DNA from: Cordia subcordata
Taxonomy: Eukaryota; Streptophyta; Magnoliopsida; Boraginales; Cordiaceae
Direction of reading: 5' to 3'
Length of the DNA stretch: 64,000 nt
NCBI GenBank assembly: GCA_028554755.1
Contig: JAPTOF010000007.1
Span: 17,221,001-17,285,000 of the forward strand
Under the pieces are notes generated by a model that did no database searches, was not told where the DNA came from, and saw only the letters and a program-made list of their open reading frames with translations. Positions 1 through 10,600 of the stretch are shown piece by piece. Each line of letters opens with the position of its first letter. Position 1 is the first letter of the stretch. A program made the translations under genes and the position numbers.

Positions 1-380
1 CTCTAGGCCCTTTGTCTCTTCAAGCATTCTCAGAGAATGACTAGGCCACTGATTTTGTTGATAGGAAGTCAACAATAGGCTATTGTGTGGTTCATGAAAT
101 TTCAAAAAAGTAGGCCACCATGTAAAGAAGCTATATGAAGCTGGGTATAAAGCAATGACTCAAACTCCAATTAAGCTAAACTGGCTTTCTTATCTTCTTA
201 AAGCTCTGCATATCCCTGATTCAATCCCTACAATTGCTTGTGATAATGTATCAGCCTTAGCTTTGGCCTTTAGTCCTATTGTCCATGGAAGGTCTAAGTA
301 CTTAGAGATTTATTATCATTATCTAAGAGAGCAAGTGGTGACCCAGAAATTTGGTACTTCGAATCCTCCTTCAGCAAAGT
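1..380 (+). pseudogene. Ty1/Copia RNase H remnant
   Basis: This is the 3' end of a Copia polyprotein, the RNase H domain that would degrade the RNA strand during reverse transcription. A block near 50-110 reads DRKSTIGYCV, the typical start of plant Copia RNase H. After an internal stop, 155-382 reads on with ACDNVSALALA and then HGRSKYLEIYYHYLREQV. These match the Copia pattern CDN-x-SA-x-x-LA followed by H-x-R-(T/S)-K-x-x-E. Stops and a frameshift separate the blocks, so it is dead. The rest of the element lies outside the window or has been lost. Confidence 0.8.
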
Positions 381-1227
381 AGGTTGCAAACCCCTCAAAT
401 TTTTTTTTAAATATGTAAAAATTAAATAAAATTTTTTGAAATAAAAATGGACTCCCCTTTATATATAGAGAGACTTTCTCGATACTAATTGAATAATACT
501 TTGAATATAGATATTTTGCCTCATTTGTGCTAAAAAGTTTCTAGTCATGAGTTATTTTTATTTTATAATTTTAGTCTTAAATTTCTATTTTGATTTCTTA
601 TTTTTTTAATTTTTAAATTTTAAGAATTTCAATTTAATCTTTTTATTAATTTTTAATTCTTAATTTCTTGCTATTACTTTTTTAATTTTCTATTTTCAAT
701 TTTCAATTTTTATTTTTAAATTCTTATTATTTTTAAAAAATTTTATTGTTAATTTTTTTATTTATTTTAAAATTTAATTTTTTTTACTTTTAATTTTTCC
801 TTTAAATTTTTTTATTTTTATTTTTAATCATTTTTTGATTTATTTAATTTAATTTTTTAGTTTTTTAATTTAAAAATTTTAAGTATTAATTAAGACGTAA
901 GGTTTGAAGAAGGTCCTATATACCAAAGGCTAATGCTATAATGCATTATTTTTTGAAGGGATATTCTTGATTCTTGACATTTGTCAACAAAATTCATTCA
1001 TGTGAATACAGGAATAGGTCATTCTCATATATTTTTGTAAAGAATGGCTATTCCCAAAAGTGTGAAAAGACATACGTTCAATGTTTGGTTTAGTATGCTA
1101 TATGGACATAGATCAAATTGGACCAAATCGCTGAACCAAATCCTTAAGTTGAAGCCACCGTTTTGAACCCATATATTGCTAGGTAATGCATATTTTCTTT
1201 TCTTGACGATAAAAGGCAAGTGATGGC
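381..1227. other. AT-rich spacer without genes
   Basis: Positions 420-900 are almost pure A/T with runs of TTTTTAATTT type. It resembles eroded retrotransposon or intergenic DNA. No coding pattern or clear repeat boundary is visible. Confidence 0.6.
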
Positions 1228-1236
1228 AATAAATAG

Positions 1237-1737
1237 TAGGATAAAATGCATGTTATCTTCTTATAATTTGTGTAATTAGTTGGTTGTCCTCTCTTGTTTT
1301 AAAATATACTATATTATCCTCTGTGTTTTTTAAAAGATAGTACATAATATCCTACCTTGACCTTTTTCATTTAAATTAACTTATTGTGCATCATAAATAT
1401 CTTTTTTGTATATATGAGTATTGAAACTTGTAATGTGTTATATATTTTTTTACAAAATATATTTATTTTTAGCTAACAATGATTATATAATAACAGGAAA
1501 AAAGGGTGATTGTGTGACTTTTTTAAGGAAAAAGAGGATAAAATGGTAAGTTTTGAAAATATAAGGGAGTAATCATCTAACTAAACAAACTACAGGGGAG
1601 TAATCAGCTAATCAGATAAATCATAGGGGGTTAACGTGCCACCTTTTGAAAATCACGAGAAGGATAATATAGTCAATTTTAAAATATAAAGAATAATCAG
1701 CTAATTATATAAATTATAGGGGTAACGTACATCTTAC
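1237..1737. mobile_element. Foldback (MULE-like) non-autonomous element
   Basis: Arms of roughly 100 bp at 1237-1345 and 1630-1737 are imperfect inverted copies: TATAATTTGTGTAATTAG on the left matches the reverse of CTAATTATATAAATTATA on the right. The flanks are AATAAATAG (1228-1236) and CTTAAATAG (1738-1746), which agree at 7 of 9 positions, as a Mutator-type 9-bp target duplication would. It contains no ORF. Confidence 0.55.
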
Positions 1738-2010
1738 CTTAAATAGTACATAAAAAGTAAGAGACAATAGATTTCGAGTGAAATGTACTAGCCTGCATGC
1801 CAAAATAACGCAGCTCATAATTAGGTGTGTATTCATAGAATAATGTGGTCACCACATCCTTATTGCTTAGTTTTGCGAGTTGTTTGATTTGTCAACTATG
1901 AATTTCTTATAACAATTATTGGTCTATTAAATATAATATCATAAGAAAATTCCCCAAAAATCTCGACCCTTATATCTTGATATACACGATCGTGAAAGGA
2001 GCAGGTCAGC

Positions 2011-3348
2011 ATGAGGCGTCATGGGAGTATATTAATTTTACATGCATGTACTTGTAAACCCTGTGAAGATTCCTGTGCATTAAAAACGTCAAATAGATAT
2101 TCCAAACCTCAATTAGGCAAAAGGAAAACGTGCCAATCCTTAACCAACGACCCAATGATGTTCAACCCTAGTTTATGGGACACCAATATGCAAGCTATCT
2201 TGGCAAAGACAACAGCTTATGAGGAGAAGCTTGCAATGTATGAGAGCAAGTTCAAAGACGTAGAGGCAGAGAACAACTCCATACGACAAGAGAACTTAGA
2301 TCTACTAGAGAAGATCAGCATCCTCTTGGTGAACGTGACACCACGAGATAAAGGAAAATTTGTGTTGATTGAGCCGGTGGATCCGATGTAGTCATTAGAC
2401 TTTACACCTCACCAAACCCCTAGAGGTGGAGTCCAGACAGCCGCAACCAACACAACCATACCAACAACTATTATTAGAACCAACATTAATGCAGCTGACC
2501 CTTCAAACCAACAAAAAGCAACAGGGAAACACATGACCTCCGCGCAAGATGGGTCACACCTTGACATGCTTAGGCGATTCGCCGAATTAGAATCTCTAAT
2601 ACAAAGAATTCCAGGGGTACCCGAACCTATAAAAAGAAGTGCCGCTTACAGCTATACAGAATCTCCTTTCGTAGACACCATTGTGATGGTAGACTTGCCC
2701 GCCAAATTCTCCTTCCCAAATATGAAACCGTTCGACGGGATCACAGACCCCCATGACCATATAATGCAATACAAGTGGAAGATGTACACGGTAGCCATTT
2801 CTCATGACAAAAGAGAAGCTTGCATGTGTAAGAGTTTCGGTTCGAGTTTAGCAAGCCCTGCACTATTGTAGTACAACAACTTTCCAAACGGGTGTATATC
2901 CTCCTTTGCCCAGTTGACTGATCTGTTCGTGGAATAATATGCGAGTTGTAGAAAGTTGGAAAAGCAATCAGACGATCTATACCTGATTGTACAGAGGAAG
3001 GAAGAAACCCTCAGGGACTATGTAGGAAGATTTAACAGAGAAAAAGTATCCATACCCCAGTGCAACATGACTACGACAGTTTCCGCCTTTCGAAAAAGAC
3101 TTTTGCCAAATTCAGACCTCTACAAGGAGCTTACAAAATATCCTTCCAAGGCCATGGAAGATGTCCTTGCAAAGGCATGGGTACAGATTAAATGGGAAGA
3201 TGATCGCGCCAACCTTCGCCGGACCTCTCCAAATCATGGGCAAGGGGACCTCCACTCGGGTTGCCAGTCAAGGAGACATAAACCCTATTCCTTTAAGAGC
3301 CGGTATGATAGTAAGATGACTGATGAGAGACCGCACGATAAAAGATGA
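2011..3348 (+). pseudogene. Tat-type gag remnant
   Basis: The capsid-like gag polyprotein packages element RNA in the cytoplasm. Three blocks survive: 2011-2391 (a charged, helix-rich N-terminal part), 2533-2871 and 2956-3348. The second block has PAKFSFPNMKPFDGITDPHD, close to the plant Gypsy gag pattern K-x-P-x-x-x-x-YDG-x-x-DPxxH. The third has a glutamine/arginine-rich stretch with ETLRDYVGRFN, typical of the retrotransposon gag domain (ETLRdYv-x-RFn). Stops at about 2391 and 2871 and frame changes break the reading frame. No intact CCHC zinc knuckle was seen. Confidence 0.75.
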
Positions 3349-3790
3349 CCTCTTGATTGGGACACAACGCGAAAGTAGAAGCTCCAAAGTATAATCTTTC
3401 TATACCCCCGTTCGAACTCGTTCACACCCTAAGAACCATGGGTAACGCCATTAAGTGGCCGACAAAGTTGAAATCCCTCGCAAAATTGAGAGACAGGTCA
3501 AAATGGGACGAATTTCATGCAAACCACAGACAAACCATAGAGGAGTGCAATGGTCTCAAGTGGCAAGTAATTGAGCTAAATGATATATGACTGAACTTCT
3601 CTTCGACAAAGGTAAGCAAACCTTAGCGCGACGAGATGGGAAGAAGAAAGCTGAAGATCTTACCCCACCAAACTCGCCATGGCGTAAGCAAATAGTGAAT
3701 TGCATTATGGGGAGATCACATATCAGTGGGATTAGTGTCTAAGCAGCAAGAAGACGTGCACGCCTAGTAGTGTGACACGATCATCATCCC

Positions 3791-4090
3791 TTGCAACCAA
3801 TCGACCTGGGCACAGAAATGGTGATATCATTCTCTAATTATGAGATCGCCCATCTAAATAATCTACGCGATGATGCATTGGTTATCACGCTTATGGTAGC
3901 CAATTGCTGGGTCAGGAGGATCTTGGTAGATAATGGCAACCCAGCCAACGTTTTAATGCTCGACGCTCTCAGGGAGATGGGGGTTGACAAACATCGCCTC
4001 GTGAGGCGACCCATCCCGTTGGTGGGCTTCAGCGGAGAACACACACACTGTCATAGAGATAGACCTATTAGTTTTTGCAGAAGGAGTTAA
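3791..4090 (+). pseudogene. Gypsy aspartic protease remnant with mutated active site
   Basis: The protease would cleave the Gag-Pol polyprotein. The segment reads RRILVDNGNPANVLMLDALREMG. In functional plant Gypsy elements this is RVLVDTGSSA-(D/N)-(V/I)-L. The catalytic DTG has become DNG, so the enzyme would be inactive. The frame stays open from 3791 to 4090, then continues in another frame with a patch near 4095-4190 that looks like the protease C-terminus. Confidence 0.7.
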
Positions 4091-4420
4091 CATGGACGTC
4101 AGGTTTTCAGTGATAGACTGTTCATCCCCGTACAAATTTATACTAGAAAGACCATGGATTTTAAACATGAAAGTAGTCCCATCTACTTACCATTAGGTCC
4201 TCAAGCTTCCAACAAGGTGGGGAATTAAAGAGATAAGAGGGAAGCAATCAGACTCCCACAGATGCTATTGCATAGCGTTGAGGGGGGCCCGCTACGATGC
4301 CTTGTACCACGTAAAAGTGGCTACCAGACCAATATCACCTAATCATCCATGACTAGATGAAGTAGATGAGGTACAAATTGACCCCGATGACCGAGTCATA
4401 CAATCCAAATCAGGTCAAGG

Positions 4421-5917
4421 TTGGAGCTAGAACTGAAAAGCCAGATGATAGACTACCTCAGTAGTAATAGAGATTGCTTCGCGTGGTCACATGCTGATAT
4501 AGTAGGAATGAACCCAGAAGTGATTGTTCATGAGCTGAAGGTTGATCCAGCGTTTCCCCTAATAAAGCAGAAGGGTAGAAAATTCGCAACCAAGAGAAAT
4601 TGTGTCATCAATGAAGAAGTTTATAAATTGATTGATATGGGGTTTGTCTGGGAGGTACACTACCCGGAGTGATTGGCAAACATCGTTGTAGTAAAGAAGA
4701 AGAATAGTAAGTGGAAAGTCTTCATTGATTTCACAGATTTAAATAAGGCATACCCAAGGATTCCTTTCCCATCCCACACATCGATATGATGGTAGATGCA
4801 ATTGTCAGGCACGAATTTCTCAACTTTATGGATGCATTTTTTTGGGTACAACCAGATATTGATTCACCCATACAACCAGGAAAAAACATTGTTCATTACT
4901 GAATGGAGCATTTATTGTTACAAGGTCATGCCTTTTGGCCTAAAAAATGTAGGAGTAACTTATCAGCGCCTCATCAGCAGGATGTTCGCTGATCAATTAA
5001 GGCGCACCATTGAGGTATACATTAATGACATATAGGTGAAATCTTTGATGACTGAACAACACGTCAACCATCTGCAATAGGCCTTTGATGTCTTAAGAAA
5101 GTACAACATGAAGCTTAACCCCACCAAATGTTCATTTGGAGGCAGATCTGGGAAATTCCTTGGATACCTTGTCACCCAACGAGGAATTGAGGCACATCTC
5201 GATCAGATAACAGCTATCCTTAACATCCCGTCTCTGAGAAACGTCCAGGAGGTTATGAAGCTCACAGGCAAAATTGCGGCACTCAGTAGATTCATTTCAC
5301 AGTCATCAGATGAGTATCATTCGTTCTTCAGTGTGCTTCGAAAGAATAAGGACTTCATGTAGATGGTTGAATGCGACAAGGCCCTGCAAGAGTTGAAGAT
5401 ATACCTAGTTAACCCGCCGTTATTATTCGAACCGAAAGATGGGGAGACATTGTTTATTTACCTGGCAGTCTTGGGGCCTGCTGTCAATGCTATAGTAGTT
5501 CAAGAAGAAAGCAGAAGGCAGTTTCCTGTATACTACACCAGCAAAGCTTTACTTGACACAGAGAATAAATATAGCCAGCTCGAGAAGCTAGCCCTAGCTC
5601 TCATTACCACTGCCTGCAAGTTAAGGCCATACTTCCAAGGCCATGCTATCATGGTACTAACCACCTTTCCCTTAAAAGCAGTCTTGCACAAACCGAAATT
5701 GTCCGGCCACCTCTCCAAGTGGGCCGTTGAGCTGAGCGAATATGACGTCGTGTTCCAGCCAAGGACTGCGATGAAGTCTCAGGTCCTAGCAGACTTTGTA
5801 GCAGAGTTCACACCAAACCAGTCAGAGGTAGAAAAGGAAATGTTGTGCCTCAACAGATGTTTGGAGCCTCGGAGATGGTTGCCTTTTATAAACGGATTGA
5901 GTAATATAAAAGGCTAA
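4421..5917 (+). pseudogene. Gypsy reverse transcriptase and first RNase H remnant
   Basis: The RT starts with FAWSHADIVGMNPEVIVHEL (4475-4540), the usual plant Gypsy motif FAWS-x-x-DMPGI-(D/S)-P. It continues through KWKVFIDFTDLNKAYP (about 4710-4755; family pattern RMCVDFTDLNKACPKD). The block VMPFGLKNVGVTYQRL (about 4926-4975) precedes YINDI, where functional enzymes have YVDDM, so one catalytic Asp of the YxDD box is lost. The thumb and connection region runs 5108-5362. RNase H follows at 5363-5830 with FIYLAVLGPAVNAIVVQE and YYTSKALLDTENKYSQLEKL. Stops at about 4671, 5033, 5360 and 5915 make it non-functional. Confidence 0.85.
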
Positions 5918-6290
5918 AAGCTCGAAATAGTATTACAGTCGCTCAAGGGAGATGTAATTGAACAATTTGTGAGATGTGGCTTCAAAGCCATAAATAATGA
6001 AGCCAAGTATGAAGCCCGATAGCAGGGTTAATGTTGGCCAAGGGAATGAACATCAAGCACATCATAGTGAATAGCGACTTCCAATTAGTAGTAAATCAAA
6101 TTTTAGGGACCTACATCAATCCAGTAAAAGGTATGACAGTTGTTAAAGGTTCGCTCAGATCCTACATCAATCGACTAAACCGTTAACTTCCGTCACCTCA
6201 TCCTGGCCATTCATGAAGTAAAGAATAGACATCATTGGGAAGTTGCCTACTATGCTAGGACAGAAAATGGGTCAAGATCGAGTCATATCA
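5918..6290 (+). pseudogene. Second (archaeal-like) RNase H remnant
   Basis: Downstream of the usual RNase H, the sequence reads GDVIEQFVRCGFKAINNEAKYEA (5948-6018). After a frameshift it continues GLMLAKGMNIKHIIVNSD and LVVNQILGTY (about 6027-6110). NNEAEYEAL and VxSDSQLVVNQ are hallmarks of the additional RNase H carried by Tat-lineage elements. It is not intact: stops and frame changes follow each block. Confidence 0.75.
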
Positions 6291-6329
6291 TCAGGTCTGA
6301 GATAGGGAAGTCAAGAACTTTGTATGGAA

Positions 6330-6990
6330 GAATATAACATGCAAATTTGGAAATCCCTTGGAGATCGTCACGGATAATGGCTTTTAATTTATTAGTCAAA
6401 ATTTCAAAGATTTCTATAAGGAGTGAAAGATCTGACTCACGTTTTCTACCCCAAGGCACCCTCAAGCTAATGGGTTGGCTCAACATGACCATAATTTAAG
6501 CTAATGGGCAAAAGAACTCCCGAGTGTGTTGTGGTCTTATCGCACCACTACTAAGACTTCTACTAGAGAGACACCATTTTCGTTAGTGTACGGCGTTGAA
6601 GTAGTTATCCCAGTAGAAGTCAACTTACCAACTCTCTGAGTCACCCAGGCTTCCGAAAAACAAAACGACAAGAGAATACTTAGCGAACTGGACGCCACAA
6701 AGGAGAAGATGGAGCAAGCCCTCATTCGTATGTCAGTGTATTAGCAAAATGTTTCCAAACATTACAACAAGAATATGAGGATAAGAACGTTCAAGCAGAG
6801 CGACTGGGTGCTTAGGAAGGTTTTCGAGAATACCAGGGAGGTAAATGCAAGGAAACTCGGCCCCAATTGGGAAGAGCCTTACCAAATCACTAATGTGGTC
6901 AGTCAGCGGGTATACAGGCTTAGCACCGAGGACAGCAAGGGATTACCGAACAACTGGAATGCTATCTACTTGAGAAAGTACCATTTCTAG
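6330..6990 (+). pseudogene. Gypsy integrase, internally deleted
   Basis: Integrase would insert element cDNA into the genome. The N-terminal HHCC zinc finger and the start of the core appear deleted. The sequence jumps from the RNase H tail to GNPLEIVTDNGF (about 6345-6387), which is the core motif with the second catalytic Asp. STPRHPQANGLA follows, and then the C-terminal part: [23 protein letters not shown] at about 6529-6596, then PNWEEPYQITNVVSQRVYRL (6865-6925) and a terminal stop at 6988-6990. Several stops interrupt it. Confidence 0.8.
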
Positions 6991-7000
6991 TAAGAAAGTT

Positions 7001-7080
7001 TGCTTTAGTTAGTACGTTGAAAACTAATTGTTTTTAGATTTGCTTTAGTTAGTACGTTGGAAACTAATTGTTTTTAGAGG
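7001..7080 (+). repeat. 40-bp tandem duplication after integrase
   Basis: Two adjacent units, 7001-7040 and 7041-7080, each containing GCTTTAGTTAGTACGTTG, differ at only a few positions. They begin about 10 bp after the integrase stop. Replication slippage in the element's untranslated part is a sufficient explanation. Confidence 0.85.
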
Positions 7081-7857
7081 GCCACGGCAAAAAGGATGTT
7101 TCTAGGCGGCCCTGGTAGAAAGTCTCTTTTCTCTCTTTGACAAAGTGTAAACTTTAGTGCCAAAGGAAAATGTTATCATGAATAAATGTCTTTTAGTGCA
7201 AAGATCCATATCTTCTTTCTTGACAGACCACAATCAAATATTACGGCAAACCTTCACGAGACTAACAACAGTTTCCACTTTCCACGTGGCTAACGACAGG
7301 CTCTATTTTCTACGAGACTTACGACAGTCTCTATTTTTTGTGAGAATAACGACAGTCTTTATTTTCTGCGAGACTAACATCAGTCTCTGTTTCCATAGGC
7401 TAGTGAACTAGTCTATCTTCTACGAATTTAAAACAACCTTTTGCTCAGTCGCTACTTTTTCATGGGCTAATCATGGTCTTTACTTTCGGTTGGAAACTCT
7501 TAACTCTACTACAAGCTGAAACAACCTATAATGCTTCACGTGAATTCATAGCGCTTCATGCGCCCGGCAGCATTAACATTTAACCACTAGTACACTTTGA
7601 TGAGAGCTCCATATGGGCTCGATACGTCATGGGGTTTGAACCAAGATGAGCAAAGAAAACGATCCTCTCAAGTTTGTAATTAACAAAAAACGTCATCAAG
7701 AACATGTGCAAAAAAAAAAACAGAGACTAACATGCAATTAACCACAAGAAAAGCAAGAATTAACTTGATTCATAGTCTTGTACTTTAAAGGCAAAGTAAA
7801 AAAGAGCACATGTCAGTTCAAAAGGTAAAGTATCCAAAGCAGTTCGGTCGTCTATCA
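7081..7857 (+). other. Retrotransposon untranslated segment with ~30-bp tandem repeat
   Basis: No coding signal is seen on the + strand beyond a chance 84-codon frame. At about 7255-7400 a degenerate 30-bp unit repeats roughly five times. Its core is GACTAACGACAGTCTCTATTTTC in consensus; adjoining copies differ at several bases. It separates pol from the antisense ORF. Confidence 0.6.
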
Positions 7858-8553
7858 CTACATGTTAGCAGAGCCTGGTGAGGTATTCCCGATGGTATCC
7901 AGTGGGCCTAATATAGATGAAGGGTTGGCACTGGATGGAGCCCGATCAAGGTGAGGTGTCGAAGGAGTGATAACGGTCTTGAAGCGACTGATGTCAATAT
8001 TTGAGTACACCTGCTGAACCTCTCGTAGGCAGTTCTTGACAACCTGCTTGGTAGCCTTCTCCGAACTAAGCTTTGATATACTGGCAATGTGCTTATCGAA
8101 CTTTCTACTCTTCTTGTACTCGCTCAGGGCATTTCTCCTAGCCTCCTCGACTAAGGAGTCAAATTTGGACTCAAGCTCCTCTTTGGCAATCCCAAAGACT
8201 ACAAGATCCTTCTCCGTTTTGGCTCAAGACAAACGCTCTCTCTCAAGTTCTTTTCCTAGCCCAACACGATGTATCTGCTCGTCTGCAAGCTCTTTTTTAG
8301 TCTTGGCACGAGCCTCCTGTTCATTTCCTGATATTCGTTCGCAATCTTGGGTACCATCGTCACGAAGAAAGAAATTTCTGAAACCAATTACACCCAAAAA
8401 GAAAGTAGGCTATAAGGGGAAGTGGAAAAAACATTATGTAACATAGGTGTGTGTGCATATATATAAATAGATATACATACATATATACGTATATATGTAT
8501 ACGTGTATGCGTGTACGCGTCTATGCGTATATATGTATGTATGTATGTATGTA

Positions 8554-8587
<34 letters not shown>

Positions 8588-9840
8588 CACACTGCTACCC
8601 TTTCTTAATAAAACTAGCAAACGGATCCCCCTCGACCGTTGCAGGATCGAGAAATGTGGTTGAAGGTATAGCCCAGCGTTGACATCTTCTGGTGGGGGCT
8701 TCTTCTGCATGGAGATGCCGGGGAGATAAACTCCCTTTTCTCTTTTGACTCTACGCAAGTCTCTCAACTACAGCCATAACAGCCCTTTATCTTTCTTCCA
8801 CATCTGCGTAGACAAGTTAGCATAAAAAAAAAAGAAAAAAAGGATAGGAACTAGGAGTGAAAGCACGTTCATGCCTGAATCATCAAAAGTAGAGGCGTCA
8901 CCTGTCGCCAAGTCAAGTGGGAGGTCTGGTGGTTCGCTATCTAAGGAATCCTTTGCTCCTTTACTTCCTTCATGGCTAGAGTCACCTCCGCGCTTTTTGT
9001 CATTCCCATGGTCACTCTCTGTTTCATTTGAACCTCCTGGGTCAGGGAAAGAGGTTAACCCAGCAAGGCAGGGGGTAGCAGTGGCAATAGAAGAAGTCAT
9101 GCTGCCAGTGGCGGGTTTACGAGCTCGCTGGCAAGTGTTTTTCCTGTGAGCAAGTTTGAAATCCTACCCTGAGGTTAGTCACAACAAGTGGGCATATTCC
9201 AGGTTCCAATGGGACAGTGGAGGCTCTCATAAAAAGGTTGTCATGTGTAATTACATCTCTCACATGGTATGATTGCCCTCTGCATTCTGTGGCTAATGCA
9301 AAAAGGGCTCGGTGAACGCTCTCGCTTAATTTTGAGAGTTCATTCTTTGCAGCCGTGACCCATATATATGGACATCCCAAACACCATGTATCCGAGCAAA
9401 AAACAAGTACTTCCCTTGCCATGAGCCATCGTCGTCGGCCCAAACAGAGTTTAAGAGCTTATAAGATTCGAGAGTAGAAAGGCCAAACCAACCGGGCTTA
9501 TTAGCGGATCGCATAATAGAGAACAGTGTCTTGAAGATCAGTATAGAGAAGTGAATCCCCTTTTGTTGTAAAAGGACGAATGCCACCAACATTGTCTTCC
9601 ACTAACGCGGATGCAATTGGCCAGGACTGATCTCATAAGAATTGAAGATGACACACAAATGAGGATGAAGCGAAATCTGGATTCCCAAATCAAGGGCATC
9701 TTGAAACATAGTTATTTCCCCTTCTAGGGAGAAACTCGACCAATCTCTAGGCCTTGGTTGAACTACTATGACGTATTCACTCAATTGACTGGATTCACTG
9801 TAATGCTTAAGTTCCTCTTCCGTAGTGTTGCATCAAATTC
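7858..9840 (-). pseudogene. Antisense ORF of the Tat element (putative gypsy-type transposon protein family)
   Basis: Read on the minus strand, a single degenerate gene runs opposite to gag-pol. The N-terminal part (9784 down to 9600) contains DALDLGIQISLHPHLCVIF and SPGQLHP. This resembles the plant 'putative gypsy type transposon' domain (Pfam PF04195 as I remember it), which has FxxGLRLPLHPF and PAQLHPN. Next come a GWFGLS block and a Trp/Phe-rich segment (9326-9592), and an acidic, Ser-rich linker (8768-9100). The C-terminal coiled coil (8150-8330) is followed by EYKKSRKFDKHIASIS and a stop at 7858-7860. Frameshifts and one TGA near 8223 break it. A TG/TA microsatellite sits in the middle. 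The function is not known; antisense ORFs of this kind are described in Tat elements. Confidence 0.65.
8450..8592. repeat. TA/TG/ATGT microsatellite tract
   Basis: A compound simple repeat: ATAC/ATAT units, then (ATGT)n, (GT)n and (AT)n. It expanded within the antisense ORF region and accounts for the apparent Tyr/His/Thr-rich peptides there. Confidence 0.9.
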
Positions 9841-9968
9841 CCTCTATGAAGAATTCCCTAGTGGGCTCTCGACGTCGCATGCCAAGGCGAGGTAGAATGC
9901 GCAACTTGGAGTTGTCCTTGGCCTACTCAACTTGCTTGCAGCATGTCATCACAACAAGTGAAGGTGGT

Positions 9969-10325
9969 TAAGGGTGTTCATTAAGGAATCCCTGCCCTAA
10001 TCAATATATTTTTTTCCCCAAAAAAATATTTTCGAAAGAATCTTTGTTCCGTTCCCCACCCTAATTCATCAATGGGGAACACTTTTTGGGGAATTGAGGA
10101 ATGGGGAAAAATGAATGGGCATTGAGGAATCTCCGAATAACATACGTTTCAGACCTGTCATCATACAAAACAAAAAAACACAAACAAAATACCTATTAAA
10201 CCATTAAACCTGCCATCATAATTAACTATATAGACCATATAATATATAAAATGTACTCATGTGGATGTCTGATTTGGGATTTAGGGAGTTTACCCATTTC
10301 TTAAAAAAATATAATACATAATATG

Positions 10326-10370
<45 letters not shown>

Positions 10371-10600
10371 ATGTGTGTGTGTGTATGTGTAAATGTGTGT
10401 GTGTGTGTATGTGTGTGTATATATATATAATTAAAATTAAAAAAAAAGTAGTTCCAATTTCGGGGATTCCCCAAATAAAAAAAATTATACCGTTCCCAAC
10501 TCGATTCCCCAATATTTTTTCCCGTTCCTCATTTCCACACACCCGATTTCCCTGAACCCAAAATTTTGGGTTGGTAATCGAGTTTCCTCAAACAATGTGG
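9969..10600 (-). mobile_element. hAT-like non-autonomous element, copy 1 (inverted relative to 30520-31183)
   Basis: The left end, TAAGGGTGTTCATTAAGG, and the following GAATCCCTGCCCTAATC match the reverse complement of the right end of the element at 30520-31183. Near 10560-10580, ACCCAAAATTTTGGGTTGGTAATCG mirrors that element's left part. GGGGATTCCCC-type palindromes occur at both sides. It has no ORF, and an AT/GT microsatellite (10318-10428) lies inside. The right end is eroded, so the boundary is approximate. Confidence 0.6.
10318..10428. repeat. AT/GT microsatellite
   Basis: About 14 AT dinucleotides followed by (GT)n interrupted by AT and AAA, inside the hAT-like element. Confidence 0.95.

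Noticed and set aside
8451..8767. Tyr/His/Thr-rich ORFs on both strands
   Set aside because: They are translations of the TG/TA microsatellite, with no protein pattern.
10222..10555. Pair of overlapping ORFs rich in Thr-His and Val-Cys
   Set aside because: Produced by the (AT)n(GT)n tract inside the hAT-like element.
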